DNA of 58,085 nucleotides from contig NZ_JADEWR010000018.1 of assembly GCF_015207525.1 (NCBI RefSeq), positions 40,649 to 98,733 on the forward strand. The letters run 5' to 3'. The notes beneath the pieces are model-generated. The model ran no database searches, was not told the origin of the DNA, and saw nothing but the letters and a program-made list of their open reading frames with translations. Of this stretch, positions 34,397 through 43,331 are shown piece by piece. The DNA is from Nodosilinea sp. LEGE 06152. Lineage in GTDB: Bacteria; Cyanobacteriota; Cyanobacteriia; Phormidesmidales; Phormidesmidaceae. A program made the position numbers and the translations under genes. Numbering within the stretch: position 1 is the stretch's first letter; each line of letters begins with the position of its first letter.

Positions 34397-37300
34397 AGGT
34401 CTATTTCCTCACGTCGTTGAGAATTGGTTCGGCTGCGATCGCTGATTGACGCGATGTTGGGTTGAAGCGTTGCCTGAAGGGTATTGATTTGCTGCGCTAG
34501 TTCAGCAATGGTTGGGGTTTCAAAGATGCTGCGCAGGGGCAACTCGATATGCAGGCGATCGCGTACCCGTGAAACGAACTGAGTGGCCAACAAAGAATGG
34601 CCTCCCAGCTCAAAAAAGTTGTCGTGAATGCCCACTTGCTGGTGCCCCAATAGCTGCATCCAAAGGTCTACTAGCGTCGTTTCTAAAGACGTTTTAGGAG
34701 CTGTCGTTGCACTGGATGCTGCCCTATGCAGCGTTGGTGGGGGTAATGCTTTTTGGTCTACTTTGCCATTGGCCGTTAAAGGAAGCGCATCTAGCACCAC
34801 AAACGCCGTGGGAATCATGTAGGCAGGGAGCCGTTTCTTGAGCAGCGATCGCAGTTCTCGTTCTGGTGGGGCTGCCGCTGCGCTGGAAGCAATGTAGGCA
34901 ACTAGCTGCCGATCCTGGTCAATTTCGCGCACGACAACGACCGCTGCTTGCACCGATGGGTATTGTGCGATCGCTTGCTCAATTTCACTCAACTCAACTC
35001 GAAATCCTCGAATTTTGATCTGGTTGTCTACGCGCCCCAAAAATTCTAAATTGCCGTCGGGGTGATAAAGCGCGCGATCGCCTGTTCTATACAGAGTTAA
35101 GTTCTGGCACTCGTTATAGGCAGAATTTGGATTTGATAGCTTTGAACGAACAAACTTTTCATTGGTCAACTCTGGATGGTTCAAATATCCGTCTGCCAAC
35201 CCATCACCACCTAAATAGATCTCACCAACTACCCCAGCGGGAACAGGGTTTTGATGGGCATCCAGTACGTAAACTTGAGTATTGGCGATCGCTCTGCCAA
35301 TAGGAATTGTGGTAGCAGTTTCTGGAACTTCCTGGATCTCATACCAGGTGGAAAAGGTTGTGTTTTCTGTAGGACCATATACGTGGAGCAAGTGCTGAGG
35401 TTTGCCCTGTTGCACCAGCGATCGCACCCGATCGACGTTTACCGTTTCCCCCCCAAACAGCAGATACTTAAGCGATCGAAAAGCATCGGGAACTTGGCTA
35501 ACGGTTTGATTCAACAAAGCCGTGGTGAGAAACAAAATACTAATATTCTGCTGCTGCAGTATGTCAGAAAAATCAGCGGGAGACAGCGTGATATCTCGCT
35601 CGATACCAACTAGGTGTGCGCCATTTAACAATGCACCCCACACTTCAAAGGTGGCGGCATCAAAGGCGAGGTTTGCCACTTGCGCCACGCGATCGCTAGT
35701 TGTAATCTGCACGTAATTGGTATTGCACACCAGCCGATTGACCGCTCGATGGGGCACCACAACGCCTTTGGGGGTTCCCGTAGAGCCGGAGGTGTAGATG
35801 ACGTAGGCAGGCTGATCGGCAGTACAGGGAGTGGATAGGTTCTGGTCTGATTCCTGGGCGATCGCATTCCATGCTTGCTCCAAGCAAACCACTTCGGTAG
35901 TCGCCGTTTGCAATTCGTCTACCCAGTTTGCTTCGGAGAGAATGACGGTAATGCCCGCATCCTCGACCATGAAGCGCAACCGTTCTGCCGGATAACTGGG
36001 GTCGAGCGGTACGTAAACTCCTCCCGCTTTGAGGATCGCCAACATGGCCGCGATCGCGCTTATCCCCCGTTCCAGGCAGATGCCGACGGGCATTTCTGCA
36101 CCAATGCCCAACCGTTGCAAGTATCGCGCCAGTTGGTTGCTGCCCTGATTCAACTGCTGATAAGTGAATTGTTGGTTGCCAAATTGCAGGGCGATCGCAT
36201 CGGGTCGTTCTCTCACCTGCACTTCAAACAGATGATGAATGCACTCGTTGGTAGGATAGCTGGACTGGTTGCTGCTCCAACGATGGAGCAATTCTTGTTG
36301 GTCTTCAATGGTTAGCAACGGCAGGGCAGAAAGCGGCGTTTTGGGGTTGGCGACAATGCCCTCCAGCAGCGTTTGAAAATGCTTGAGCAGCGATGCGATC
36401 GCGCTGGCTTCAAACAACTCGGCGTTGTAAATCACCATGCCGCGCAGCCCGTCTGATTGCTGCCAACCCTTACCCCATAGATTTCTGAAGTTATCGCCGC
36501 AGGTCCAAAGGTAAAATTCCAGATCAAAGCGGGATGTCTTAATCTCCAGATCCACCGGGTTGAGAATTAACCCCGGCAATTCTAGCTGCGTCATCGGTGT
36601 GTTTTGCAGAGCAAACACCACTTGAAACAGGGGATTTTGACCGAGGTTACGAACGGGCTGTAGTTCCTCGACCAGCTTTTCGAAGGGTAAATCTTGATGA
36701 TCGTAGGCGGCTAGGGTGACCTCTCGTACTCGCCCTAACAATTCTAAAAATGTCGGGTCGCCCTCTAGGTTAGTCCGCAGAACCAGGCTATTCACAAAAA
36801 AGCCGATCAGTCCTTCCAATTCACTCTGGTGTCGATTGGCAATGGGAGAGCCGATCGCCAGGTCGGTTTGACCAGTGTAGCGGTGCAGCAGGGTTTGAAA
36901 GGCCGCCAACAGGGTCATAAACAGCGTTACATTCGCCTGCTGGCTCAGCTTTTCTAACGCCTCCAACAATCGCTGGGGCAACTCCAGCAGTTGACTCGCA
37001 CCCTGATTCCCCTGCGATAGTGGTTGCCCCGACGCAGGCGACGACGCACCCGGCAATTGCAGAACTGGGATATCTTTTAACTGTTGCTTCCAGTAGCTCA
37101 ACTGGGTATTTAACACGTCACCCTGCAACCATTCCCGCTGCCAGTGGGCAAAATCTGCGTACTGAATCGGTAATTCGGGTAGTGCGGTAGATTTGTTTTC
37201 GACTGAGGCGGCGTATCCTTCACCCAATTCTCGAATCAAAATGCCGCTTGACCACTCATCAAAAATGATGTGATGCAGCGCAATTAGCATCAAATGTTCG

Positions 37301-37722
37301 TCATCCTGCAGTTGCCACAGCTGCACTCGAAAGAGCGGTCGTTGCTTGAGGTTAAACGGGTGTTGAATAGTTTGCCAAATGTCTTGTAACGCTATGGCTT
37401 CGCGCTGGTCGGCAGGGTGCGATCGCAAATCTGTTAACGGCAGTGGCACATCTATCTGATCCACGACAATCTGCATCAACTGCCTGTCAACCACATCAAA
37501 CGAGGTTCGCAGAATTTCGTGCCGCTGCGCGATCGCCTGCATACTGCGCTGGAGGTGCGATCGCTGTAAATGACCGCTCAGCCGAAACACCAGGGGACTC
37601 GTATAGAGGGAGTCTCCCGGCAGTAGTTGGTCAATAAACCACAGACGCTGCTGGGCAAACGAGGCGGGAAAGACAAAAACATCTGCCTCGGTGTGCGCCT
37701 GAGTCGGTTCATCTACAATCAT
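34393..37722 (-). CDS. Non-ribosomal peptide synthetase: C-A-T (loading or first module)
   Basis: 1109 residues. A condensation domain (about 20-460) with HHIIFDEWS (the usual Gly after Asp is Glu) opens the protein. An adenylation domain (about 485-985) has YVIYTSGSTGTPKG, VYGPTENTTF, YRTGDRALYHPDG and NGKVDQKALP. A carrier domain follows with Ser1043 in GGHSLLATQ. Aligning the pocket to GrsA gives DAFFLGVTF-K, close to the published isoleucine code DAFFYGITFK, so a branched aliphatic residue (Ile/Val) is likely. A first-module C domain without a loading A-T suggests N-acylation of the first residue, or an acceptor role for a partner elsewhere. It is translationally coupled to the next NRPS by a 4-base overlap. 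The 341-base gap upstream (37723-38063) has no gene. Confidence 0.95.
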   Translation of the reverse strand: MIVDEPTQAHTEADVFVFPASFAQQRLWFIDQLLPGDSLYTSPLVFRLSGHLQRSHLQRSMQAIAQRHEILRTSFDVVDRQLMQIVVDQIDVPLPLTDLRSHPADQREAIALQDIWQTIQHPFNLKQRPLFRVQLWQLQDDEHLMLIALHHIIFDEWSSGILIRELGEGYAASVENKSTALPELPIQYADFAHWQREWLQGDVLNTQLSYWKQQLKDIPVLQLPGASSPASGQPLSQGNQGASQLLELPQRLLEALEKLSQQANVTLFMTLLAAFQTLLHRYTGQTDLAIGSPIANRHQSELEGLIGFFVNSLVLRTNLEGDPTFLELLGRVREVTLAAYDHQDLPFEKLVEELQPVRNLGQNPLFQVVFALQNTPMTQLELPGLILNPVDLEIKTSRFDLEFYLWTCGDNFRNLWGKGWQQSDGLRGMVIYNAELFEASAIASLLKHFQTLLEGIVANPKTPLSALPLLTIEDQQELLHRWSSNQSSYPTNECIHHLFEVQVRERPDAIALQFGNQQFTYQQLNQGSNQLARYLQRLGIGAEMPVGICLERGISAIAAMLAILKAGGVYVPLDPSYPAERLRFMVEDAGITVILSEANWVDELQTATTEVVCLEQAWNAIAQESDQNLSTPCTADQPAYVIYTSGSTGTPKGVVVPHRAVNRLVCNTNYVQITTSDRVAQVANLAFDAATFEVWGALLNGAHLVGIERDITLSPADFSDILQQQNISILFLTTALLNQTVSQVPDAFRSLKYLLFGGETVNVDRVRSLVQQGKPQHLLHVYGPTENTTFSTWYEIQEVPETATTIPIGRAIANTQVYVLDAHQNPVPAGVVGEIYLGGDGLADGYLNHPELTNEKFVRSKLSNPNSAYNECQNLTLYRTGDRALYHPDGNLEFLGRVDNQIKIRGFRVELSEIEQAIAQYPSVQAAVVVVREIDQDRQLVAYIASSAAAAPPERELRSLLKKRLPAYMIPTAFVVLDALPLTANGKVDQKALPPPTLHRAASSATTAPKTSLETTLVDLWMQLLGHQQVGIHDNFFELGGHSLLATQFVSRVRDRLHIELPLRSIFETPTIAELAQQINTLQATLQPNIASISDRSRTNSQRREEIDL

Positions 37723-38063
37723 TCACGCCTGCACTAGTTAAACCCCACTTTGTTGTAGGGAAAAAGAAGGATTTAAAATTATGCTTTAAGGTAGATTTTG
37801 ACTAAAATTTCTGTGTCTTTTTGTTGCGTGTATCTCTAATAATTCCACCGCACTGGAACAAAAGGAATGCGCTATTGAGCCACACAAGTCATTGCGTTCT
37901 GTGAGCGGCAGCGTTAACCGACAACAGGTATCGCCATCAGAACCGCTAGGACATAGCCCATACCCACAGCGCGAAGGCAACCTCCTCAGCGCTGTGGCAG
38001 GTTTGGCAGCCTATTCCCTGGGCAACCTAGCGTTGAAGCATTGAGCGCTGGATCGCAACGTCT

Positions 38064-39566
38064 ATGGCACCGACGGCAGACATCATTATTATTGGGGCGG
38101 GCATTTCGGGGCTAGCGGCGGGCTGCTACGCCCAGATGAACGGCTATCGCAGCATTATTTTTGAGGCCAGCGACCTGCCGGGTGGGCTTTGCACCGCGCG
38201 ATCGCACCAAAACTACACGTTCGATGGCGGCATTCACTACATCTTTGGCACTGGGCCAGGGCAGCCCTTCTACTCGCTCTGGCAAGAGCTAGGGGCGGTA
38301 CCAGAGCTGGAGTTTGTCAACCAGTCTGAGTTTATGCAGATCCGTGGCTCCCAGGGCGAGGTGCTGCGGGTGCACAGCCAGCCCGACCAGCTGCAAGCAC
38401 ACTTGTTGGAGTTGGCCCCGGAGGATGCCAAGCTGATCGAGGGCTTCTGCAAAGGCGTGCGCAAGTTCAAAGAGTTTGACCTGTCGATGCTGCAACAAAA
38501 GCCCAAGTCGCTGATGACCGCCGCCGACTGGGCGCGACTGGGCAAGCAGGTGCTGCCCTTTATGGGCGTGCTGGGCAAGTGGAGCCAGCTGTCGCTGCGC
38601 GATCTGGCGGCTCAGGCAAAAAATCCCTTTCTGCGAAGGGCGATGCCCCACATGTTCGCCTGGCCAGACGTGCCAGTGATGGTGGGCATGTCGCTGCTGG
38701 CCTACCTGGATAACGGCAACGCGGGGTTTCCGGTGGGGGGCGCATTGAGCTTTACCAATGCCATCGAGCAGCGCTACCTGGCCCTGGGCGGCGAAATTTA
38801 CTACTCTGCCCCGGTGGAGCGGGTGCTGGTAGAGAACGACCAGGCAGTAGGGGTACGCCTGACCACCGGCGAAGAACACCGGGCAGAACGGGTGCTCTCC
38901 GCCTGCGACGGTCGCCGCACTATCTTTGACTTACTCAAGGGCAAGTATATCAACCGCAGAATTGAGAAACTCTACGACGGGCATCTGCCCCTGCACTCGC
39001 AGTTTCAAGTGTCGCTAGGGGTGGCTATGGATTTTGCCCAGCAGCCCGCCTGGGTGACCCATTTGCTGGAGGAACCCGTGGCGATCGCAGGCCAAGACCA
39101 CTGCGAAATTGGCGTCAAACACTACGGCTTCGACCCATCGCTGGCCCCGCCCGGCAAATCGGTCGTCAGCCTGATGCTGACTACCCACTACCACGACTGG
39201 CAGACCCGCTACAACGACGGCACCCCCAGCCGCGATGCGGAGATGTTGATCGATCGCATGGAGGCGTTTTACCCCGGTCTAAGAGCCGCGATCGAATGTA
39301 TGTCTGTGACCACACCCCTCAGCCTGGAGAAAGCTACCGGCAATTGGCAGGGGGCCAGCAGCGGCTGGCTGCTAACCAAAGACACCCTGCCCTTGATGAT
39401 CAAAGGCGTGCCCAAACGCCTGCCGGGGTTAGACCACTTCTACATGGTGAGCCAGTGGACCGAGCCAGGCGGCAGCCTGCCCATCGTGGCGCTGTCGGGC
39501 CGCAACATGGTCGCTGAAATTTGCCGCGAAGATGGGCGCACCTTTGAGGTATCTGTGCCCAACTAG
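38064..39566 (+). CDS. Phytoene-desaturase-like FAD oxidoreductase (CrtI/CrtO superfamily)
   Basis: A 500-residue flavoprotein. ADIIIIGAGISGLAAGCYA is the FAD-binding beta-alpha-beta unit, followed by IIFEASDLPGGLCTA and FDGGIHYIFGTG, the layout of CrtI/CrtO and related carotenoid or retinol oxidoreductases. The C-terminal FAD contact appears near GGSLPIVALSGRNMVAE. It may desaturate, isomerise or oxygenate a carotenoid or other lipid. It is divergent from the NRPS genes; involvement in that product is possible but not supported beyond position. Confidence 0.87.
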   Translation: MAPTADIIIIGAGISGLAAGCYAQMNGYRSIIFEASDLPGGLCTARSHQNYTFDGGIHYIFGTGPGQPFYSLWQELGAVPELEFVNQSEFMQIRGSQGEVLRVHSQPDQLQAHLLELAPEDAKLIEGFCKGVRKFKEFDLSMLQQKPKSLMTAADWARLGKQVLPFMGVLGKWSQLSLRDLAAQAKNPFLRRAMPHMFAWPDVPVMVGMSLLAYLDNGNAGFPVGGALSFTNAIEQRYLALGGEIYYSAPVERVLVENDQAVGVRLTTGEEHRAERVLSACDGRRTIFDLLKGKYINRRIEKLYDGHLPLHSQFQVSLGVAMDFAQQPAWVTHLLEEPVAIAGQDHCEIGVKHYGFDPSLAPPGKSVVSLMLTTHYHDWQTRYNDGTPSRDAEMLIDRMEAFYPGLRAAIECMSVTTPLSLEKATGNWQGASSGWLLTKDTLPLMIKGVPKRLPGLDHFYMVSQWTEPGGSLPIVALSGRNMVAEICREDGRTFEVSVPN

Positions 39567-39701
39567 CACTCACAATTCCCTCCGGCGAAAGGTTATGAAT
39601 TGCGATCGCACGTCAAGCTTCGTTGCGGTCTTTCGCCCACTGCCAACCTTCAGCAGGACAATAGAACTAAAGGGATTTGGTTGCAAAGAACCAGCCCTAA
39701 A

Positions 39702-39720
39702 GGTGCAGTGCACCGGGAGG
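39702..39720 (+). promoter_or_regulatory. Palindrome GGTGCA-G-TGCACC abutting a strong ribosome binding site
   Basis: A perfect 6-bp inverted repeat (39702-39714) is followed directly by GGGAGG (39715-39720), eight bases before the ATG of a 38-codon ORF. Folding would hide or expose the ribosome binding site. Confidence 0.45.
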
Positions 39721-39728
39721 ATCGCCCT

Positions 39729-39845
39729 ATGCTGTCCCTCATATTCACTTACCACGACAGGTTGTACCTAGCCACCGAACTCGGTGCTCTGGGGCTAGTG
39801 CTCTTGCTGTGCTGGCTAGCACCTCGTCTAGATCACGATGTCTAG
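39729..39845 (+). CDS. Possible 38-residue single-span membrane peptide
   Basis: Too short for usual gene finders. MLSLIFTYHDRLYLATELG is followed by one hydrophobic segment (ALGLVLLLCWLA) and ends RLDHDV. In its favour: ATG with GGGAGG at ideal spacing (8 bases) and a plausible single membrane span. Against: no homologue recognised and no operon partner except the universal stress protein 80 bases downstream. Many cyanobacterial small membrane proteins are this short, so it merits listing. Confidence 0.4.
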   Translation: MLSLIFTYHDRLYLATELGALGLVLLLCWLAPRLDHDV

Positions 39846-39925
39846 ATCATGATCGGCCCTAGCCCCAGTCGCCTGCTGCCTCACCTGGCCTCACGCACCA
39901 GTTCCAGTCACGGGAGAATGCCATT

Positions 39926-40459
39926 ATGTACCGCAAAATTCTAGTCGCCCTAGACAATAGCCCCACCAGCGACGGCCTATTTGCCCATGCCCTGGAGCTG
40001 GCCCAGGCAACGGGGGGCGAGCTGCTGCTGGTGCACAGCCTATCTGGTCAAGAAGATAGCAGCCCCCTGCCAATGTCGGCGACGCTCGACGGCATCTACT
40101 GGGCTCCCGGTACTGAGCTAGACCTAGAGGCTTGGCGGCAAGAGTGGCGGCGCTACGAAACTAATAGCCTGGAGCGGCTGAGAAATTATGCGGCGATCGC
40201 CAATACGGCCGGAGTCTCCACCAAGTTTCGCCAGCTGATTAGCAACCCTGCCACCGCTATCTGCAAAGCGGCTCAGGAGTGGGGGGCCGACCTAATTTTG
40301 ATTGGCACCCGGGGCCGCACCGGTCTGAGCGAACTGGTGCTGGGCAGCGTTAGCAACCACGTTATGCACCGCGCCCCCTGCTCTGTACTGGTGATGAAAG
40401 CGACAGCCCTGCACGAAGCTGGAGCAGCGGGATCCGCAGCAGGCAGCAGCTTGAGGTAG
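39926..40459 (+). CDS. Universal stress protein (UspA family)
   Basis: A 177-residue single USP domain. YRKILVALDNSPTSDGLFAH opens the fold, and GTRGRTGLSELVLGSVSNHV carries the ATP-binding pattern Gly-x2-Gly-x9-Gly-Ser, so it is the ATP-binding type. The last 20 residues are an Ala/Gly/Ser-rich tail. GGGAGA eight bases before the ATG supports the start. These proteins respond to starvation and redox stress in the cytosol. It is upstream of the candidate origin and dnaN. Confidence 0.9.
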   Translation: MYRKILVALDNSPTSDGLFAHALELAQATGGELLLVHSLSGQEDSSPLPMSATLDGIYWAPGTELDLEAWRQEWRRYETNSLERLRNYAAIANTAGVSTKFRQLISNPATAICKAAQEWGADLILIGTRGRTGLSELVLGSVSNHVMHRAPCSVLVMKATALHEAGAAGSAAGSSLR

Positions 40460-40488
40460 CTGTAACGATTCGTGATCTTTTTAGCCAA

Positions 40489-40689
40489 TTTTCCTGGGGA
40501 AAACCGAGAAAATTGTGGGGAAAAGCGACATCTTTAAAGGGGATAACCTCTTTCATTGGTAGTAGATCGTTTCAGCCACTTCCATAGGTGTGGAAACTGA
40601 CGACTATTCCCCACACCTTTTCCCCAGTAGCGTTAGTGACCTAACCTTGACGGCCAAAGCACCCCAGCGCTTTTCCCCAGTTTTCACAG
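40489..40689. other. Candidate chromosomal replication origin (oriC): DnaA-box-like cluster next to dnaN
   Basis: Within 200 non-coding bases upstream of dnaN there are TTTTCC/GGAAAA pairs at 40489-40503, TGTGGGGAAAA (40514-40524), AGGGGATAA (40538-40546), TGTGGAAAC (40589-40597), TATTCCCCACA (40605-40615), TTTTCCCCA at 40618-40626 and 40671-40679, and TTTTCACAG (40681-40689). These resemble DnaA boxes (TTWTCCACA and variants) in both orientations. An AT-rich CTTTTAAATTTTC stretch follows at about 40708. In Synechococcus elongatus oriC lies beside dnaN. The rest of the gap (40460-40997) has no gene. Confidence 0.6.
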
Positions 40690-40997
40690 CCCCTTCTACT
40701 ACGACTATCTTTTAAATTTTCTTCTTCCGGAAGGCAGACCGCACTTAACAAGACGAGCGTTGATAGGGCTAAAGAAGGGTGATAGGATGGGCACCCAATC
40801 GAAAAGTAGCTGTTTTCAAAATCGCCCAAAAGCCCTTCCTGCAAGGGATCCAGGCTTAACAGTTTTTTCGGCATGAGCAGTTTTACTGGGAATCTATTGC
40901 AAAGGTGAGATACTGCTAGTACGGAATCAGCCAGGTGTCACAGACGGGCGTTCCAGGCTTGCATTCCCTGTCCACCGCGTTTTCTTTCTGCGTTGCC

Positions 40998-42128
40998 ATG
41001 AAGTTTATCTGCCCCCAGAGCGAGCTGAGTGCTCAACTGTCGTCGGTGAGCCGTGCTGTATCATCGCGCCCCAGTCGCCCTGTGCTGGCCAATATTTTGG
41101 TCAAGGCCGATATTGAGAGCCAGTCGGTCACCCTGGTGGGGTTTGACGAGGTGCTGGGTATCGAAAGCCGCTTCAGTGCCCAGGTCGACGAGCCCGGCAC
41201 CCTGACCCTGCCTGCCAAGCTGTGGGGCGATATCGTTTCGCGGTTGGCCAACGAAGACATTACCCTCGAATCCGATGGCGATAGCACAACGGTAACGCTC
41301 ACCTCCTCTTCGGGGCGCTACGAGGTGCGGGGGCTCAGCGCCGAAGATTACCCTTCGCTGCCCACGGTAGAAGATGGTGAGGCGATCGCACTCTCTGCCG
41401 AAGCCCTGCTCAGCGGCCTGCGCGGCTCGCTGTTTGCCACCAGCGGCGACGAAACCAAGCAGGTGCTCACCGGCGTTCACTTGCTCTCTGAAACCGACGC
41501 CCTGGAGTTTGCCGCCACCGATGGTCATCGTCTCTCGGTCGTGCAAACCACCGACGAAGCCGCCAGCGATACCCCCGCGATGGATGTCACGGTGCCCGCC
41601 AAAGCCCTGCGCGAGCTAGAGCGCATGATTCAGGGCTATACCTCTAACCAGCCGGTGGCCCTGCGGCTCGATGAAACCCAGGTGCTGTTTGACCTGGGGG
41701 CGCAGCGCCTTACCACCCGTTTGCTAGAGGGGCAGTACCCCAACTACCGCCAGCTGCTGCCCAAGCAGTTTGCCCGCCAGGTCACCGTCGATCGCCGCCT
41801 GCTGATGTCAAGCCTGGAGCGCATCGCCGTACTGGCCAGCCAGAAAAACGACATCATCAAAATCACCCTCAACAGCGGCGATCAATCTATTGCGCTCTCA
41901 GTCGAAGCCCAGGAGGTGGGCAGCGGTCGTGAAGACCTGCCCGCCCAGGTCACCGGCGACGACCTCGATATCGCCTTTAACGTGCGCTACCTGCTGGATG
42001 GCCTGAAGGCGTTCGATACGACTGAGGTACAAATGCAGTGCAATGCGGCCACCAGCCCAGCGGTGTTTGTGCCCCTAGGCGAAACTAAGATTACCTATCT
42101 GGTCATGCCCGTGCAGATTCGGGGATAG
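40998..42128 (+). CDS. dnaN: DNA polymerase III sliding clamp (beta subunit)
   Basis: About 376 residues, the ring that holds the replicative polymerase on DNA. MKFICPQSELSAQLSSVSRA, RPVLANILVKA, ATDGHRLSVV, EGQYPNYRQLLPK and the C-terminal VMPVQIRG are standard clamp motifs covering the three repeated domains. The ATG at 40998 matches the family N-terminus; the open frame extends to 40935 through the leader. It is preceded by the DnaA-box-like cluster. Confidence 0.97.
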   Translation: MKFICPQSELSAQLSSVSRAVSSRPSRPVLANILVKADIESQSVTLVGFDEVLGIESRFSAQVDEPGTLTLPAKLWGDIVSRLANEDITLESDGDSTTVTLTSSSGRYEVRGLSAEDYPSLPTVEDGEAIALSAEALLSGLRGSLFATSGDETKQVLTGVHLLSETDALEFAATDGHRLSVVQTTDEAASDTPAMDVTVPAKALRELERMIQGYTSNQPVALRLDETQVLFDLGAQRLTTRLLEGQYPNYRQLLPKQFARQVTVDRRLLMSSLERIAVLASQKNDIIKITLNSGDQSIALSVEAQEVGSGREDLPAQVTGDDLDIAFNVRYLLDGLKAFDTTEVQMQCNAATSPAVFVPLGETKITYLVMPVQIRG

Positions 42129-42252
42129 GCTGTAGCTCCAAAGCATCGGCGATTGCTGTGAACGGTATTAGCCCCAGTCCACGCGTGAGGCATTTGAAGC
42201 GAGTGCCAGAGCCGAGCAAATGCTTGTACCAAATTCTGCTTGATTACCCCTT

Positions 42253-42287
42253 AACGGTAGGGGTAAATATTACTTGCCCCTACCGTT
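42253..42287 (+). terminator. Hairpin after dnaN
   Basis: AACGGTAGGGG (42253-42263) pairs perfectly with CCCCTACCGTT (42277-42287) across a 13-base loop. An alternative overlapping pairing exists between TACCCC just upstream and GGGGTA. It could be the dnaN terminator or a dispersed repeat. The rest of the 305-base gap (42129-42433) shows nothing else. Confidence 0.5.
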
Positions 42288-42433
42288 TGGCTTTTGGGAA
42301 ACCGAGGTTTTGCGATTCGGACTTGGTATTGAACGTGATTTGGAGTTGACTGCACCAATTCAATACTTTGGCGCAAAAAATTTAGCACTAGATTCGGGGA
42401 TGGAAAATATCCGATCCAACGACTGGTTCGCTG

Positions 42434-43141
42434 CTATGGCACTCTGAGTGATGCTGGCCAAATAAAATACGGGCCAAAACGCTGGCTCATTTTGAACTCG
42501 CCACCGGCCGCTTTCCCCGCTTCGGTTAAGTAATGCTTGTCATCCTTGCTGGTGAGCAGTTCTGCCTCGGTAAGCTTCGCTAGGAGTTCCTGTGTACTTA
42601 AACCTAGCTTCTTGCCCAGCTTAGATGAAGAAAGCTTTTCACTGTCGCTGTTTCCTGATTTTAGTAAAGGCCGGGCTGGGTCTTGGCCAATTGAAACTTT
42701 TTCTAGCGACATGCGTACCTCGTCGCTGATACGAATGATACGCTGAGCTTCTTCATAAGCCTCACGATAAAGCTCGCCATCATCAGCGCGACTGATAGCT
42801 ACGCCCATTTCGTTGTTATTGATTTGACTAAATTCGTATAGGTTAAGACTAGTAATGATACAAGTTTCTTCGTTTAAGTAGCATTTGGCATGGAGATTCT
42901 TGCAAAAGCTAGTGCGGATAAACGATAGCTCTCTCAGCCAATTTATTTCCTCTGGTTGTAGCTCGTTCTTGCCATAGACAATTCTGACATCGATTTTGAG
43001 GCGATTTTTATCTTCAAGGAGCTCTTTAACACGATCATTTAATTTGAGGAATGGACTAATAAGAATTAGTCGATCAGACGCGCCCTTGATCAGTTCCTCT
43101 AAAAAATAATTAGTAGCGCTGGTGTTGAGAAATTTTGCCAA
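42434..43141 (-). CDS. Phospholipase-D-like domain protein
   Basis: A 235-residue cytosolic protein. The first 150 residues follow the PLD-like nuclease fold: SDRLILISPFLKLNDRVKEL and KIDVRIVYGKNE, then LHAKCYLNEETCIITSLNLY, where the His-x-Lys of an HKD motif is present but the Asp is not in its usual place; NNNEMGVAI follows. The C-terminal 80 residues (SSKLGKKLGLSTQELLAKLT) look like a small winged-helix or helix-turn-helix segment. It may be a nuclease-like DNA-binding protein. The base composition is more AT-rich than its neighbours, and no partner gene is adjacent. Confidence 0.75.
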   Translation of the reverse strand: MAKFLNTSATNYFLEELIKGASDRLILISPFLKLNDRVKELLEDKNRLKIDVRIVYGKNELQPEEINWLRELSFIRTSFCKNLHAKCYLNEETCIITSLNLYEFSQINNNEMGVAISRADDGELYREAYEEAQRIIRISDEVRMSLEKVSIGQDPARPLLKSGNSDSEKLSSSKLGKKLGLSTQELLAKLTEAELLTSKDDKHYLTEAGKAAGGEFKMSQRFGPYFIWPASLRVP

Positions 43142-43331
43142 TGGTTAAGACTCCATTCTTAACTTGATTTGAATCATGTTCGTGGAACATTCACAAGGCT
43201 AACAATTTGTTGTGTGAAATTTTTCCGTGTATCTACCCAAGATTTGGTGTTTCTACCGATACTAATAGGCTGTAATAATATTCAGGGAACAATAGTGCCT
43301 AGGCTGATTCAAGCTGCTACGACGACTATTT

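Noticed and set aside
38064..39566. Tailoring enzyme of the NRPS product
   Set aside because: Divergent orientation and carotenoid-enzyme-like motifs; adjacency alone is not enough.
40641..40874. 77-codon minus-strand frame upstream of dnaN
   Set aside because: Lies in the DnaA-box-like region and has no coding signature.
42158..42349. 63-codon frame after dnaN
   Set aside because: Runs through the hairpin 42253-42287 and has no ribosome binding site; likely non-coding.
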